Positions 44,601 through 55,455 of a stretch of DNA of 64,000 bases are shown in pieces (position 1 is the first letter of the stretch; each line of letters starts with the position of its first letter). This DNA is from Ephydatia muelleri (lineage: Eukaryota > Porifera > Demospongiae > Spongillida > Spongillidae). A program made the translations under genes and the position numbers. The stretch lies in NCBI GenBank assembly GCA_013339895.1, contig JABACO010000002.1, positions 17,949,697-18,013,696 on the forward strand, read 5' to 3'. The notes under the pieces were generated by a model. The model was not told where the DNA came from. It saw only the letters and a program-made list of their open reading frames with translations, and ran no database searches.

Positions 44601-47600
44601 TTCGTGAGTGGAAAAAACAGGAAATGGAATTGGAAGAATTGATGAAGAAGCAAGGCAAGATAGCATGCAAGGTCCGAAAACGTCTTTCAGGAGGTGGGAG
44701 AAAGGTTCAGTTCCCGGTACAAGAAAAATTGATTGCACGCCGCATCTTGCAACAGAGAGCCCTGCATGTTCGTGTGCTGCGCAGGGATGTAGCTCGCTTT
44801 GCTAAAGAAATCATCACAAATCCAAGTTTTAAGGCTTCACCTGGCTGGATTTCTAGATTCATGCGGCGACACAAGTTTGTCACGAGGGTGAAGACAACAG
44901 CTGGCCAAAGTCTCCCGAAAAATGTGAGTGACAGAATTGTAGACTATGTAACAACGTGCAGCAAGCGCATAAGAAGGAATCAGCTACCTCTCCCCTGCAT
45001 TGCCAACATGGACGAAACAGCAATTTGGGCTGATATGCCAGGTAATTCCACTATTGAAGTACGAGGGGCCCACACTGTACAAATATCAACAACAGGACAT
45101 GACAAACAGAGAATCACTATTTGCCTAGCCGCGTTTGCCGATGGCACGAAGTTGAAGCCATTCGTAGTCTTTAAAGGAAAAAGGATCCCGAAGGAAATAA
45201 GTAATGTGCATGCTGCTGTGATTAAAATGAGCGACAATGGATGGATGAATGAAGATCTCACCATGGAATGGATAGCTACAGTGTGGAATGACTCGGTTGA
45301 CCCTGGAAGTGCAAAACGAATGCTAGTGTGGGATACATTTAAATGCCACTTTACTAGCAGTGTGAAATCTCTGCTGGAAGAGAGCAACACAGATATCGTT
45401 GCAGTACCGGGTGGATGCACTAAAATTCTGCAGCCTGCAGATGTGAGCTGGAATGCACCGTTTAAGGCACGCTATCGCGACTTGTACACAGCATGGATGT
45501 CTGCACAGAACCACGAGCGAACTAAAGCTGGCAATTTGCGAGCTCCATCAAAGGCTCTTATGGTAGATTGGGTGTTAAGATCTTGGGAGTCTCTCTCTTC
45601 TGAAACGATTCGTCACTCATTTGATGTGTGTGGTGTAACAAGCTGTGACCAAAGGTGATTCATTATACCAAAGAAGGGGGATTAGAGAATGATGCCCACC
45701 AACGACTTGTAAAATTTATGCAGAGTCCGCCAGATGCCGATGACAGCGAAGAAGATGAGAGTGAAGTCGATGATGAATGGTCCCTTACACAAGGCAGTGA
45801 TAATGAGGATGGTTTAGATGGTGTAAAAGACAGTGAGGATGAGGTCGTGGATAGCCATGAAATAGATTAAATGTATATAATATTATAATGCAATACTAAA
45901 TGTATCCATACTGTATACATGTATACTTGTATCTTGCAATGTTGGAATTGTTTTGAAATGGCATTGACATGCATGATCGAAGCACTACATGGTATATATT
46001 TTAGACGTAGCTAGCTAGCTCGTCGCGCCACTATTGTTCCGAGTGGGTCAAAAAGGATATAATTAGAACAATGCTAAACATACCGTAATAATGGCGTCAT
46101 TAAACTCATTATCTTAGTGCATTGTTTGGAGCCTTTGTTTGTACAACCAGAATGAAATGCAGCAACATGAACGGTCTAGGCATGTAGACAGACCCTTTCT
46201 GTGCACATGCATACGTACCTAATTCAGATGCAGAAAGTTTTTTTTACTCTAGCTGGGCCCAGGATTGGTTCTGAGGGTAGGGCTGGTTGTGCACGGGAAC
46301 AGGGCTGGTTGTGCATGAGGACAGTGTTGGGTGATGGGGGTAGAGCTGGTTGTACATAGGGTCAGGGCTAGTATGTGAGACCATGTCAAGCATGCATGGA
46401 CATTAGAATCTTTCATTTTCTACAATGCCAGTGTCTGTTGTGTAAAACATTCCGTGCACAACTATAGTGTAGTATTGTAGTGATCAACCGTTTTGACCTT
46501 CTTCGAAAACAAAATAATTATCAAGTTCATTCCATCTACAATACAAAGCTATGCGCCGTTGGAGCCAGAAAACTTCTACAGTTTGTACACAAGCCAATGA
46601 GTAATGACGTACCGCTAAAAGTGTATATGTTTTAAGTCGCATAGTGTTCGAGTGGCTTAAGCTACGATCATGGTACTTGTGGCGTCGGATAGAGTACAAG
46701 TTGTATAACCATAAAACTGCGTCAAAGATACTACCAAGCTTGCTGCAGCTCTAATACTACTGGTCTCAGTCTTGCTCACAACCTGAAGTTTAAATTCTAC
46801 ACTGTACGACTTCTTTCTAATGGGGCCAGACATCCTTAATGAATTCCAAGTTGCAAGTCAATGCGCTATCTCGCTACGTATGTACGCACGTACGCGCACA
46901 TGCAAATTAAGCTCCAATAATGATACTAGTTTGAGCAATTACGCTACCGCATAGCCGGATGTATAGTACTGGTGATGTCATAAGGTCGGGCACTAAACAT
47001 TTACATTGGTTAATACGCTGCGCTTGTAATTTAGGGCGGAATGAAATTAATTTTAATATGGCAACTCCCATTTTGCCAGGAACAGGGCGGGAAGAAGCAA
47101 GGCTTTTGTACGCTCTGCTAAAAATCAACACGCAACGCAACGCAATAACTAACTTGACAGATCGATCAGGCAAGGGTACAAGATGAGCAATGTACCAACA
47201 CAAAAAATTTATAGCTTCGTTAACTACGGGTCGCGGCGACCGCAACCGTTACCTACGTCGTCGGTCCTTACTTCAAACAGGACAAAGATTAAGACTTACC
47301 AAGAATGCAAAACAGTAGTAGGGGTGTATGGCTATGAGATTCTAAAATAGCATCTGATTTGTACATATAGTTCAAGAGAAAACACTTAAACCACGAGGGG
47401 TTGAAAAAATTAAAAATGTTCCGAATAAACGCCGCGGCGTTTATCTGGGATTATACGGTATGTATAGCCCTGGAACGTCTCACTGACATTTGACCCCACA
47501 CCTGCTTCTAACTTAGTATGTTGGTTAGAGTACAATTAATGAATAAGCATTAGGAGTGTGTTCCAAGTATGCGTGTGTCATTTGTTCTGGAAGTGCAAAG

Positions 47601-49252
47601 TTCCCACGTCATGTAATGAGATTACAGATGTAGTTTAGTATGCACACCTTAGAAGGACTAGCTGATGTTTGCATAATTGATCATGCACACCACTCTGACA
47701 TCAGTGGAACTAATGGCATCCTTCATCATGTCTGCATGTCATTAGAATACTAACCCTGTGATGTAATATTACGTCATGGCTGGACCACAGTACTGCACCA
47801 GAAGTGGTACATGGCTGTGTGAAGCGTTCGTGTGTGTGTGTGTGTGTTAGGAGGGTGTGGCCTTGTGCATGTGTGGTCACATGACCTGTGTCGTTGTCTT
47901 CTTTATACGTACATGTATTCATCATTTCAGGAAAGCAAATTGTACATGCACATGATGATGTAAACAGATACGCGGAAGTGTACGTGATTACGTGATGCGT
48001 GGTACGATGTTTAAACACCAGCCATTTTATCCATTGGGGGGCAGAGGGAGGGGGGAGGGGCTTATTTGTGGTCCAGTGCATGCGTGGTCACATGACTTGT
48101 GTAGTTACCAGTGCATGTGTGGTCACATGACTTGTGTAGTTACCAGTGCATGTGTGGTCACGTGACCTGTGTAGTTACCAGTGCATGTGTGGTCATGTGA
48201 CTTGTGTAGTTACCAGTGCATGTGTGGTCACGTGACTTGTGTAGTTACCAGTGCATGTGTGGTCATGTGACCTGTGTAGTTACCAGTGCATGTGTGGTCA
48301 CGTGACCTGTGTAGTTACCAGTGCATGTGTAGTCACGTGACCTGTGTAGTTACCAGTGCATGTGTGGTCATGTGACTTGTAGCAAGGGAACATGTGTAGA
48401 AGAGCAGCTACCCATTACCTCATGTCATGGATACCATGGGGTGTGTGGTAAATGTCAGGAATGTTCTAGAGATTACTGGTGTGTTAACACCTTAGGAGGT
48501 CCATTGTTCCAAAAGGTCATCTCACTAATTACATCATCCCTCACATCTGCATTCCTATTGCTTAATTATGTGACCCTATGTTATCATGGCTAGAAGATTG
48601 ACCTATGATGTAATATTACACATCACAGCTGGTTGTGTGAAGGGTGTGTCAGGAGGTGTGGTCAGGGTGTGGTCTTGTATCTCCCTCAGGAATCAGAGTT
48701 GTAATGAACCCACCAAAAGCTAGCTAAAACAGCTAAACAAACCTTGCGCAGCTAGCTAAGCTAAAAATAAAAACAAAAAACAGCTAAAAACAGCTAAAAT
48801 TTTGGTTTTGTATTTTGCTATATTATAATTATAATTTATTATTGATATTAACTACGTTAAACCATCATCATTATTTTGAAATTAACTCTTTCACGGGCGG
48901 AAGTCAATAATTGAACCAATTGTGGTGGGCGGGCCGTTGTGAAAAATTAAATTGCTTTTCTATTGTTAAGATATGTTATCCATTCAGATGATGATGTAAC
49001 GTACATACGTACGTACGTAGGCATAGCGATTTTTTAGCGATTTAGCGGCGCTACGTGGTATTGGACATCGCTAGCCAAATAGCGGAATGCTGAATGGTTT
49101 TTTCCGCTAAGCGGTCGCTATTTAGCTAGCGGTTACAACTCTGTCAGGAATACATCCACAACCAACGCAAGACCAATGGAGGGACAGACTTCCCACCTGA
49201 GTTTCTCACTGAAGTCTACAATGCCATCAAGTGAGCCCCAGTTGAAATGTGT

Positions 49253-49329
<77 letters not shown>

Positions 49330-50453
49330 GGTCTTACTAGAGCCATTGAAGTGGGTGTAGTTAGGTCTGACAGAGAGCCGACTGGAGTGGGTGTGGTTAA
49401 TGCACCATAGTAACAAAGATTAGTTATTGTGTATGAAGGTGAATGGTATCGACCAATGTTCGTTTAGGTGGTACTGAGTGGACAGTTTATACCCTCCCTC
49501 CTCCTCTCCCCTTCCCTCCTCCTCCTCCCCTCCCTCCTCTCCTCCCTCCCTCCTCTCCTCCCCTCCCTCCTCTCCTCCCCTCCCCTCCCCTCCCCCTCCC
49601 CTCCTCCTCCCCAGGAAGGAAGAGATCATTATGCCTGAGGAGCACACTGGAGCAGTGAAGGAAAACTACAGATGGAAGGTAACTGCTGCTGGTTCTATGT
49701 GGACCGCAACCATGACGATCACATCATTTGCAGACCCTGCTCACCCGGAGCCAGTGGCCTGAGGCCCAGTACTGGGAGGTCGCGACCTCAGAGTATGACC
49801 AGGACCTCTTCCTGGTGGCCTGGGCACCCACAGTGGCAGCAGTTTCGTATGTATTTGACATAGCAGAAGATAAGAACATCGTCCAGAAGGCCATTGGAGG
49901 ATTCAGGTAGACACACAGGTGGTAGTGTTGTGGCTTCAAAACATGCCCTCACTTCCTTCTCTGAACATCCTCTAATGCTTCTGTTCTCAGCAAATGTGCT
50001 TCCATAGCTGCACACTATGAGGTCACAGAAGTGTTTGATAACCTTGTCATCTCTCTCTGCAAGTTCACCACACTGCTAACCACTCCTGAGGTGCCTTATG
50101 TTTGTGCACTGTCTGGTTATGTTTTTAGACTGTCCGGTTATGTTTGTGGACTGTCTGGTTATGTTTGTGGACTGTCTAGTTATGTTTGTGCACTATCTGG
50201 TTATGTTTGTGGATTATGTGGTTATGTTTTTAGACTATGCGGCCATGTTTGTGATGTATTTCATTCTAATTACAGCCCCCTAGCTCTATGGCCTTCACTA
50301 TTGGAATCAACCACAAAGTTCGTCTCAGCATACTCACTCTATTTTCACTGGCTCATCGCCATGGCAACATCCTGAGGGAAGGTTGGAAGAACATGCTGGA
50401 TTGTTTGATTGTATTGTACAAAGCAAAGCTTCTACCTGAAAGCATGGTGGAGG

Positions 50454-50522
<69 letters not shown>

Positions 50523-50771
50523 TGCATGCGTACTTGTTGCTCATCTCGTACTGGTCCCCATCCCTTTCTCTAGGTTGAGGACGTCCTTCATCCAGGTGGG
50601 AGGAGGTCACTGTTCCAAAAGGAGGTCCCTTCTGTGCGCCCTGACTCCTCCCTCTTCTCCTCTCTCTTCTGGTGGTCCTCTGATACTCAGATCTCCTCCT
50701 CTCGCTCCCTCACTCCTCGCATCCTCACTCCCTCTCTACTTCCTCCCTCCCTCGTTTCACGACTTGATTAG
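37823..50771 (+). CDS. GBF1: GBF1-like Arf guanine-nucleotide exchange factor, 19 exons, 3'-truncated
   Basis: Exons: 37823-37930, 37988-38180, 38780-38898, 38958-39066, 39541-39946, 40185-40320, 40449-40547, 40881-40973, 41065-41166, 41385-41678, 41998-42201, 42543-42669, 42938-43066, 49148-49230, 49615-49678, 49734-49906, 49991-50090, 50276-50452, 50574-50771. Phases agree except in exons 11 and 12, which contain single-base frame breaks. Order and motifs follow GBF1: DCB ([34 protein letters not shown]), HUS, Sec7, and the start of HDS1 ([19 protein letters not shown]). GBF1 loads Arf1 with GTP at the cis-Golgi. Animal GBF1 is about 1,850 residues; here coding stops after about 850, where the block-B satellite begins. 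Start chosen at ATG 37823 because exon 1 ([17 protein letters not shown]) matches the family N-terminus. It may be a real truncated gene, a pseudogene or an assembly artefact. Confidence 0.85.
38497..38722. repeat. 27-bp C-rich tandem repeat in GBF1 intron 2
   Basis: The unit is CCACCTCCCTCCTCCCCATG-like plus CCAGTGC, about eight copies with minor changes. Confidence 0.85.
39205..39535. repeat. CA/ATGCACAC satellite in GBF1 intron 4
   Basis: Runs of ACACACAC interspersed with ATGCACAC. The His/Thr and Cys/Val frames in all six phases are repeat artefacts. Confidence 0.9.
40357..40432. repeat. 20-bp tandem repeat in GBF1 intron 6
   Basis: About four copies of CATGTGTTGCCATGGTGCTC. Confidence 0.8.
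40549..40860. repeat. GT-rich microsatellites in GBF1 intron 7
   Basis: Two GT tracts (40549-40693 and 40801-40851) with TATGTGTG interruptions. Confidence 0.85.
41998..49678 (+). CDS. GBF1: GBF1 exons 11-15: Sec7 catalytic domain, frame-disrupted
   Basis: Exon 11 reads [18 protein letters not shown], then in frame 2 [20 protein letters not shown], then in frame 1 [17 protein letters not shown], then in frame 2 ILNAYV. The breaks lie near 42055, 42130 and 42181. Exon 12 has [16 protein letters not shown], then after a one-base loss [18 protein letters not shown]; this holds the Glu expected to be the catalytic glutamic finger. Exon 13 has [18 protein letters not shown] followed by VVLHSTKVK where GBF1 usually has a TDQHN-like motif. 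Exons 14-15 ([20 protein letters not shown]) finish Sec7. With the breaks as written the domain cannot be translated. Confidence 0.75.
42410..42540. repeat. CCCTCC polypyrimidine tract in GBF1 intron 11
   Basis: A long C/T-rich tract of CCCTCCCCTTCC type immediately upstream of the exon 12 acceptor. Confidence 0.75.
43319..43625. repeat. 33-bp tandem repeat with TCACATGA cores
   Basis: About nine units of GTGTGGTCACATGACCTGTG plus TCATTACTAGCAT. The period is divisible by three, so frames on both strands stay open without being genes. A related 35-bp array lies at 48068-48380 on the other side of the pogo element. Confidence 0.9.
44480..45658 (+). CDS. Pogo/Tigger-like transposase, 392 aa
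   Basis: Starts [19 protein letters not shown], an N-terminal helix-turn-helix of the Brinker/CENP-B kind ([19 protein letters not shown]). A second CENP-B-type HTH follows ([11 protein letters not shown] to [14 protein letters not shown]). The DDE_1 catalytic residues are D178 (NMDETAIW), D285 (VWDTFKCHF) and D321 (LQPADVSWN), a DD35D spacing. The frame ends VTSCDQR-stop. The C-terminus continues in another frame at 45670-45870 as an acidic tail ([15 protein letters not shown]), so a frameshift near 45645 probably truncated it. Catalytic residues are intact. Confidence 0.9.
   Translation: MSAPIRKKSYSVDFKLQVVSKTETSSIRAAAREAGVDEKRVREWKKQEMELEELMKKQGKIACKVRKRLSGGGRKVQFPVQEKLIARRILQQRALHVRVLRRDVARFAKEIITNPSFKASPGWISRFMRRHKFVTRVKTTAGQSLPKNVSDRIVDYVTTCSKRIRRNQLPLPCIANMDETAIWADMPGNSTIEVRGAHTVQISTTGHDKQRITICLAAFADGTKLKPFVVFKGKRIPKEISNVHAAVIKMSDNGWMNEDLTMEWIATVWNDSVDPGSAKRMLVWDTFKCHFTSSVKSLLEESNTDIVAVPGGCTKILQPADVSWNAPFKARYRDLYTAWMSAQNHERTKAGNLRAPSKALMVDWVLRSWESLSSETIRHSFDVCGVTSCDQR
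45655..45870 (+). pseudogene. Out-of-frame C-terminal tail of the pogo transposase
   Basis: Reads [18 protein letters not shown] then an Asp/Glu-rich tail ending DSHEID-stop, shifted by two bases relative to the main frame. Acidic tails are usual at the end of pogo-type transposases, which supports this being the displaced C-terminus. Confidence 0.6.
48068..48380. repeat. 35-bp tandem repeat with TCACGTGAC cores
   Basis: About nine units of GTGCATGTGTGGTCACGTGA plus CYTGTGTAGTTACCA. Cores alternate between TCACGTGA, TCATGTGA and TCACATGA. Confidence 0.9.
48694..49143. mobile_element. 450-bp hAT-type MITE on the GBF1 exon 14 splice acceptor
   Basis: Ends are the inverted repeats CAGAGTTGTAA (48694-48704) and TTACAACTCTG (49133-49143), flanked by the exact 8-bp duplication TCAGGAAT (48686-48693 and 49144-49151). 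The CAGxG start and 8-bp duplication are hAT hallmarks. The interior is full of GCTAAA, AGCGATTTAGCGG and TAGCTAGCGG motifs and codes for nothing. The duplicated TCAG|GAAT is the intron-exon junction itself. Confidence 0.85.
49241..49327. repeat. GT microsatellite in GBF1 intron 14
   Basis: About 40 GT dinucleotides with a TATG start. Confidence 0.9.
49734..50771 (+). CDS. GBF1: GBF1 exons 16-19: HDS1 region and truncated end
   Basis: Exons read [58 protein letters not shown] and [18 protein letters not shown], each collinear with GBF1 after Sec7. The frame then runs through a Ser/Leu-rich stretch to a stop at 50769-50771. HDS2, HDS3 and the C-terminus are missing and do not occur before the block-B satellite. 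Confidence 0.8.
50098..50255. repeat. ~21-bp tandem repeat in GBF1 intron 17
   Basis: About seven copies of TCTGGTTATGTTTGTGGACTG, degenerate at the right end. Confidence 0.85.
50453..50517. repeat. GT microsatellite in GBF1 intron 18
   Basis: Begins directly at the exon 18 donor; about 30 GT units. Confidence 0.9.
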
Positions 50772-51060
50772 TCTTACCAGCACACAAACACAAAAACCAT
50801 TCTGACCAGCTGCCTGTGATAGCGGAGACCCCAGGCCACCACATGAGATATTGCAGTCCCCAGGCCACCACATAGATGGTGCAGTCCCCAGACCCTCCGC
50901 TCCACAAAAATGAACATATGTAATGATACAGACAACCCCATGCTCCTCCCCCTCACAAAACCTCAGGACGTACGTGTTACGATGAGACGGATACCATCCA
51001 TATAAAACCACGCCCACAATAGCCACACCCACCAGTGGACACACCTCAATAGTTTCACCC

Positions 51061-54000
51061 ATATGCTCCCCTACACCCTCATCCACCATCCCCAGCACAT
51101 GTTCCCCTACACCCTCTTCCACCATACCATCTCCAGCACATGCTCCCCTACACCCTCCTCCACCATCCCCAGCACATGCTCCCCTACACCCTCCACCACC
51201 ATCCCCAGCACATCCTCCCCTACCCCCTCCACCACCATCCCCAGCACATGCTCCCTACACCCTCCTCCACCATCCCCAGCACTTCCTCCCCTACACCCTT
51301 CTCCACCACCTCAGCACATGCTCCCCTACACCCTCCTCCACCATCCCCAGCACATGCTCCCCTACACCCTCCTCCACCATCCCCAGCACATGCTCCCCTA
51401 CACCTTCCTCCACCATCCCCAGCACATGCTCCCCTACACCCTTCTCCACCATCCCCAGCACATCCTCCCCTACAACCCTTCTCCACCATCCCCAGGACAT
51501 GCTCCCCTACACCCTCCTCCATCCCCAGCACATCCTCCCCTACACCCTCCTCCACCATCCCCAGCACATGCTCCCCTACACCCTCCTCCACCATCCCCAG
51601 CACATGTTCCCCTACACCCTCCTCCACCATCCCCAGCACATGCTCCCCTACACCCTCCTCCACCATCCCCAGCACATGCTCCCCTACACCCTCCCCACCA
51701 TCCCCAGCACATGCTCCCCTACACCCTCCCCACCATCCCCAGCACATGCTCCCCTACACCCTCCTCCACCATCCCCAACACACATGCTTCCCTACACCCT
51801 CCTCCACCATCCCAAGCACATGCTCCCCTACACCCTCCTCCACCATCCCAACACATCCTCCCCTACACCCTCCTCCACCATCTCCAGCATATCCTCCCCT
51901 ACACCCTCCTCCACCATCCCCAGCACATCCTCCCCCACACCTTCCTCCACCATCCCAGCACATGCTCCCCTACACCCTCCTCCACCATCCCCAGCACATC
52001 CTCCCTTACAACCCTCCCCCACCATCCCCAGCACATCCTCCCCTACACCCTCCTCCACCATCCCCAGTACATGCTCCCCTACACCCTTCTCCACCACCTC
52101 AGCACATGCTCCCCTACACCCTCCTCCACCATCCCCAGCACATGCTCCCCTACACCCTCCTCCACCATCCCCAGCACATCCTCCCCTACACCCTCCCCCA
52201 CCAACCCCAGCACATCCTCCCCTACACCCACCTCCACCATCCCCAGCACATGCTCCACTACACACTCCCCACCATCCCCAGCACATGTTCCCCTACACCC
52301 TCCACCACCATCCCCAGCACATCCTCCCCTACACCCTCCTCCACCATCCCCAGCACATCCTCCCTACACCATCCCCAACACATGCTCCCCTACACCCTCC
52401 CCACCATCCCCAGCACATGCTCCCCTACACCCTCCTCCACCATCCCCAGCACATGCTCCCCTACACCCTCCTCCACCATCCCCAGCACATGTTCCCCTAC
52501 ACCCTCCTCCACCATCCCCAGCACATGCTCCCCTACACCCTCCTCCACCATCCCCAGCACATGTTCCCCTACACCCTCCTCCACCATCCCCAGCACATGC
52601 TTCCCTACACCCTCCTCCACCATCCCCAGCACATCCTCCCCTACACCCTTCTCCACCATCCCCAGGACATGCTCCCCTACCCCCCTCTTCCACCATCCCC
52701 AGCACATGCTCCCTTACCCCCCTCCTCCACCATCCCCAGCACATGCTCCCCTACACCCTCCACCATCCCCAGCACATCTTCCCCTACACCCTCCTCCACC
52801 ATCCCCCAGCACATCCTCCCCTACACCTTCCTCCACCATCCCCAGCACATGCTCCCCTACACCCTCCACCACCATCCCCAGCACATCCTCCCCTACCCCC
52901 TCCACCACCATCCCCAGCACATGCTCCCTACACCCTCCTCCACCATCCCCAGCACTTCCTCCCCTACACCCTTCTCCACCACCTCAGCACATGCTCCCCT
53001 ACACCCTCCTCCACCATCCCCAGCACATGCTCCCCTACACCCTCCTCCACCATCCCCAGCACATGCTCCCCTACACCTTCCTCCACCATCCCCAGCACAT
53101 GCTCCCCTACACCCTTCTCCACCATCCCCAGCACATCCTCCCCTACACCCTTCTCCACCATCCCCAGGACATGCTCCCCTACACCCTCCTCCATCCCCAG
53201 CACATCCTCCCCTACACCCTCCTCCACCATCCCCAGCACATGCTCCCCTACACCCTCCTCCACCATCCCCAGCACATGTTCCCCTACACCCTCCTCCACC
53301 ATCCCCAGCACATGCTCCCCTACACCCCTCCTCCACCATCCCCAGCACATGCTCCCCTACACCCTCCCCACCATCCCCAGCACATGCTCCCCTACACCCT
53401 CCTCCACCATCCCCAGCAATGCTCCAACCTACACCTCCACCACCATCCCAGCACATCCTCCCCTACACCCCTCCCTCCACCATCCCCAGCACATCCTCCC
53501 TACACCATCCCCAACACATGCTCCCCTACACCCTCCCCACCATCTCCAGCATATCCTCCCCTACACCCTCCTCCACCATCCCCAGCACATCCTCCCCTAC
53601 ACCTTCCTCCAACATCCCAGCACATGCTCCCCTACACCCTCCTCCACCATCCCCAGCACATCCTCCCTTACACCCTCCCCCACCATCCCCAGCACATCCT
53701 CCCCCTACACCCTCCTCCACCATCCCCAGTACATGCTCCCCTACACCCTTCTCCACCACCTCAGCACATGCTCCCCTACACCCTCCTCCACCATCCCCAG
53801 CACAGCTCCCCTACACCCTCCACCACCATCCCCAGCACATCCTCCCCTACACCCTCCTCCACCATCCCCAGCACATCCTCCCTACACCATCCCCAACACA
53901 TGCTCCCCTACACCCTCCCCACCATCCCCAGCACATGCTCCCCTACACCCTCCTCCACCATCCCCAGCACATCCTCCCCTACACCCTCCTCCACCATCCC

Positions 54001-54355
54001 CAGCACATGCTCCCCTACACCCTCCCCACCATCCCCAACACATGCTCCCCTACACCCTCCTCCACCATCCCCAGCACATGCTCCCCTACACCCTCCTCCA
54101 CCATCCCCAGCACATGTTCCCCTACACCCTCCTCCACCATCCCCAGCACATCCTCCCCTACACTCTCCTTCACCATCCCCAGCACATCCTCCCCTACACC
54201 CTCCTCTACCATCCCCAGCACATCCTCCTTTACACCCTCCTCCACCATCCCCAGCACATGCTCCCCTACACCCTCCTCCACCATCTCCAGCACATGCTCC
54301 CCTACACCCTCCTCCCCATCCCAGCACATCCTCCCCTACACACTGCACCATCACC
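51061..54355. repeat. 36-bp minisatellite, copy B (about 91 units)
   Basis: Same unit as 1752-2870. Higher-order structure is visible: segments such as 51148-51720 and 52850-53400 repeat nearly the same series of variants (CTTCC, TACCCCC, CATCTCC, CCACCTCAGC), so large blocks of units were duplicated together. Frames of about 1,126, 1,094 and 960 codons on the plus strand arise only from the period. Confidence 0.9.
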
Positions 54356-54639
54356 TCCATGCAGGAGGTCAGCCATGTTGAGCAGCCTCATGCCCCCCAA
54401 CCAGGGCGGGGCCTGTTGCTATGATGGATGGGCTCCATGGTGATGCGTACGATGCGTGTGGCTATGAAGCCCATGAAGCAAAATGTGTGGCAGGCCAAGC
54501 TGCTAAAGATTGTCCAAATAAAGCACACCCTGGTCCAGACCAGCTATCCCAACAATATGGTGGAATATGCTCACCTAACACACGTACAGTAGTGCAACAT
54601 TTCACACCGAACATTATTTCACTGCTAGACACATAGAGA

Positions 54640-55455
54640 ACCAGATGTGCTGAAGACTTAACATCATCCAAGCCCTGGATGAACCATATGTGCTGAAGAC
54701 TTAACATCGTCCAAGCCCTGGATGAACCAGATGTGCTGAAGACTTAACATCGTCCAAGCCCTGGATGAACCAGATGTGCTGAAGACTTAACATCGTCCAA
54801 GCCCTGGATGAACCAGATGTGCTGAAGACTTAACATCATCCAAGCCCTGGATGAACCAGATGTGCTGAAGACTTAACATCGTCCAAGCCCTGGATGAACC
54901 AGATGTGCTGAAGACTTAACATCGTCCAAGCCCTGGATGAACCAGATGTGCTGAAGACTTAACATCGTCCAAGCCCTGGATGAACCAGATGTGCTGAAGA
55001 CTTAACATCATCCAAGCCCTGGATGAACCAGATGTGCTGAAGACTTAACATCGTCCAAGCCCTGGATGAACCAGATGTGCTGAAGACTTAACATCACCCA
55101 AGCCCTGGATGAACCAGATGTGCTGAAGACTTAACATCATCCAAGCCCTGGATGAACCAGATGTGCTGAAGACTTAACATCACCCAAGCTCTGGATGAAC
55201 CAGATGTGCTGAAGACTTAACATCACCCAAGCTCTGGATGAACCAGATGTGCTGAAGACTTAACATCGTCCAAGCCCTGGATGAACCAGATGTGCTGAAG
55301 ACTTAACATCGTCCAAGCCCTGGATGAACCAGATGTGCTGAAGACTTAACATCGTCCAAGCCCTGGATGAACCAGATGTGCTGAAGACTTAACATCGTCC
55401 AAGCCCTGGATGAACCAGATGTGCTGAAGACTTAACATCATCCAAGCCCTGGATG
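54640..55455. repeat. 43-bp minisatellite, block B only (about 19 units)
   Basis: The unit is GAACCAGATGTGCTGAAGAC then TTAACATCGTCCAAGCCCTG plus GAT. Block A has a single copy of this sequence at 3160-3195, so the array arose after the two blocks separated. Confidence 0.95.

Larger units (their letters stand above)
43861..47460 (+). mobile_element. Pogo-type DNA transposon with about 715-bp inverted terminal arms
   Basis: TA dinucleotides at 43861-43862 and 47459-47460 flank ends that begin CCGTATAATCCCAGATAAAC; a TA duplication is typical of Tc1/mariner/pogo elements. The left arm, 43861-44574, and the right arm, 46739-47460, are near-identical inverted repeats. The right arm includes an inverted copy of the first 95 or so bases of the transposase coding region. 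A 20-bp perfect palindrome (ATAAACGCCGCGGCGTTTAT) lies near each end. The element sits in GBF1 intron 13 in the same orientation as the gene. Confidence 0.9.

Noticed and set aside
51063..54443. Three giant overlapping frames (about 1,126, 1,094 and 960 codons)
   Set aside because: Same satellite effect; no start context, splice sites or non-repeat domain.
54640..55455. Possible CRISPR-like array of 43-bp repeats
   Set aside because: No spacers; units are head-to-tail and the genome is eukaryotic.
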